DNA of 6,128 nt from UBA3071 sp965369635. Its GTDB lineage: Bacteria; Chloroflexota; Anaerolineae; UBA3071. Every line of letters begins with the position of its first letter. Within the stretch, counting starts at the first letter, position 1. A program made the translations under genes and the position numbers. The notes under the pieces are model-generated. The model did not search any database and had not been told where the DNA came from. It was given only the letters and a program-made list of their open reading frames with translations. Shown here piece after piece: positions 5,814-6,128 of the stretch. Location of the stretch: assembly GCA_965369635.1 (NCBI GenBank), contig CBDURC010000185.1, positions 1 to 6,128 of the forward strand, written 5' to 3'.

Positions 5814-5855
5814 AGGTTTCATCCCGATTTCATCCAGCAGGGAAGAGAGGCCGAT

Positions 5856-6128
5856 TCACTTGCCGGGTCCGCGGTGTTCCTTGAGTGGCCCTTTCGGAGG
5901 CTCAGCCGAAGGTGTGCCCTTCGGTCCCGCTTCTGGGATGATCGTGGGGGCCGAACCAGTGGTCGGTGTGTGTGTCGGACCAGGGCTGTTGCCGTGGCGC
6001 GGGGATTGTGTGGGGTTCGGACCAGGGCCAGAGTCCGGGGTGGGCGCGTCCGCCGAACCAATGCCATCGCCTCGGTTCGGTGACTGCGTCGGATGCGGTC
6101 CTGGGCTGCTTGCGCCTGGCGTGGCTGA
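5856..6128 (-). CDS. C-terminal part of a Pro/Gly/Ser/Thr-rich protein (5' end outside window)
   Basis: Reading in from the right edge, the minus strand is open for 90 codons to TGA at 5856-5858. There is no ATG, so the beginning lies beyond 6128. The translation is a low-complexity, probably disordered tail rich in P, G, S and T. It contains PGPHPTQSP (6078-6104), PGPNPTQSP (6000-6026) and a third partial unit PGPTHTP (5964-5984). The first two repeats differ at seven of nine codons, but only one change alters the residue (H to N). This points to protein-level constraint in this frame, not chance GC-rich sequence. The last 20 residues turn basic (KGPLKEHRGPGK). Tails like this occur in extracellular stalks and in the outer part of membrane-anchored anti-sigma factors. 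The second would fit the possible ECF promoter downstream, but no domain is visible to prove it. The globular part of the protein is unseen. Confidence 0.65.
   Translation of the reverse strand, partial: SATPGASSPGPHPTQSPNRGDGIGSADAPTPDSGPGPNPTQSPRHGNSPGPTHTPTTGSAPTIIPEAGPKGTPSAEPPKGPLKEHRGPGK
5890..5924. repeat. Two overlapping, mutually exclusive hairpins
   Basis: CCGAAGG (5906-5912) can pair with CCTTCGG (5918-5924) across a 5-base loop. It can also pair with CCTTTCGG (5890-5897, one bulged T) across an 8-base loop. The element lies near the 3' end of the proline-rich reading frame, about 30-65 bases before its stop. There is no T-run, so it is not a standard terminator. Confidence 0.45.

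Noticed and set aside
5514..5822. 102-codon minus-strand open frame overlapping the exported-protein start
   Set aside because: It shares the strand but is out of frame with the signal-peptide gene, lacks a ribosome site of similar quality, and has no recognisable content.
5819..6067. 82-codon minus-strand open frame at the right end
   Set aside because: It is the same strand as the proline-rich tail but another frame; the synonymous repeat pattern supports the other frame.
5640..6083. 147-codon plus-strand open frame at the right end
   Set aside because: It runs antisense to the signal peptide region and the proline-rich tail; its Arg/Cys-rich content is what the complement of Pro/Gly codons gives.
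1..6128. CRISPR array, tRNA or rRNA genes, insertion sequence ends
   Set aside because: I saw no regularly spaced direct repeats, no tRNA-like cloverleaf or rRNA stretch, and no transposase or paired terminal inverted repeats.

Overview
The window is about 6.1 kb of GC-rich bacterial DNA. The best lineage hint is a gene remnant at about 4899-5084. Its translated tail (GQPD..., GGGFWGGG, then YLPVVLR and stop) resembles the C-terminal tail recalled from many secreted proteins of Chloroflexota, especially Anaerolineae-type genomes. A Chloroflexota origin, probably an uncultured environmental member, is therefore my working inference (about 50-60% sure). Nothing in the window settles the taxonomy.

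Left part (1-2384, + strand): two tandem paralogous genes of the 2-hydroxyacyl-CoA dehydratase / benzoyl-CoA reductase family (HgdB/BcrB/BcrC type, Fe-S enzymes), separated by 2 bases. They look like the two halves of a heterodimeric dehydratase or reductase. The ATP-dependent activator that such enzymes need is not in the window and may lie upstream of base 1.

Middle (2543-4298, + strand): a MutT-like Nudix hydrolase, then 100 bases later a close relative of the Caulobacter cell-cycle DNA methyltransferase CcrM (expected target GANTC). The methyltransferase has no restriction partner here. Its base composition (about 50% GC in sampled lines) is clearly lower than that of its neighbours, which suggests horizontal acquisition.

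Next (4299-4836, + strand): a promoter-like element, an imperfect dyad that could be an operator, and a small ArsR/SmtB-type metalloregulator. The regulator has a CxC motif in its metal-site helix and a second cysteine cluster in its tail. No transporter or other obvious target follows it, only the secreted-protein remnant and a strong hairpin that can terminate transcription from either side.

Right part (5255-6128, - strand): a small exported protein with a clear signal peptide and a beta-rich, DUF5666-like body. Upstream of it lies the C-terminal end of a gene that runs off the window. That gene encodes a Pro/Gly/Ser/Thr-rich tail and has no ATG inside the window, so an ATG-based ORF search does not show it. 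Two 9-residue repeats in the tail differ mostly at synonymous positions, which is good evidence that it is real coding sequence. The promoter-like sequence between these two genes can be read as an ECF-sigma type site.

I see no clearly new multi-gene system. The most interesting points are the orphan, probably transferred CcrM homologue, the cysteine-rich orphan ArsR regulator with its dyad, and the hidden repeat-containing tail gene on the minus strand.
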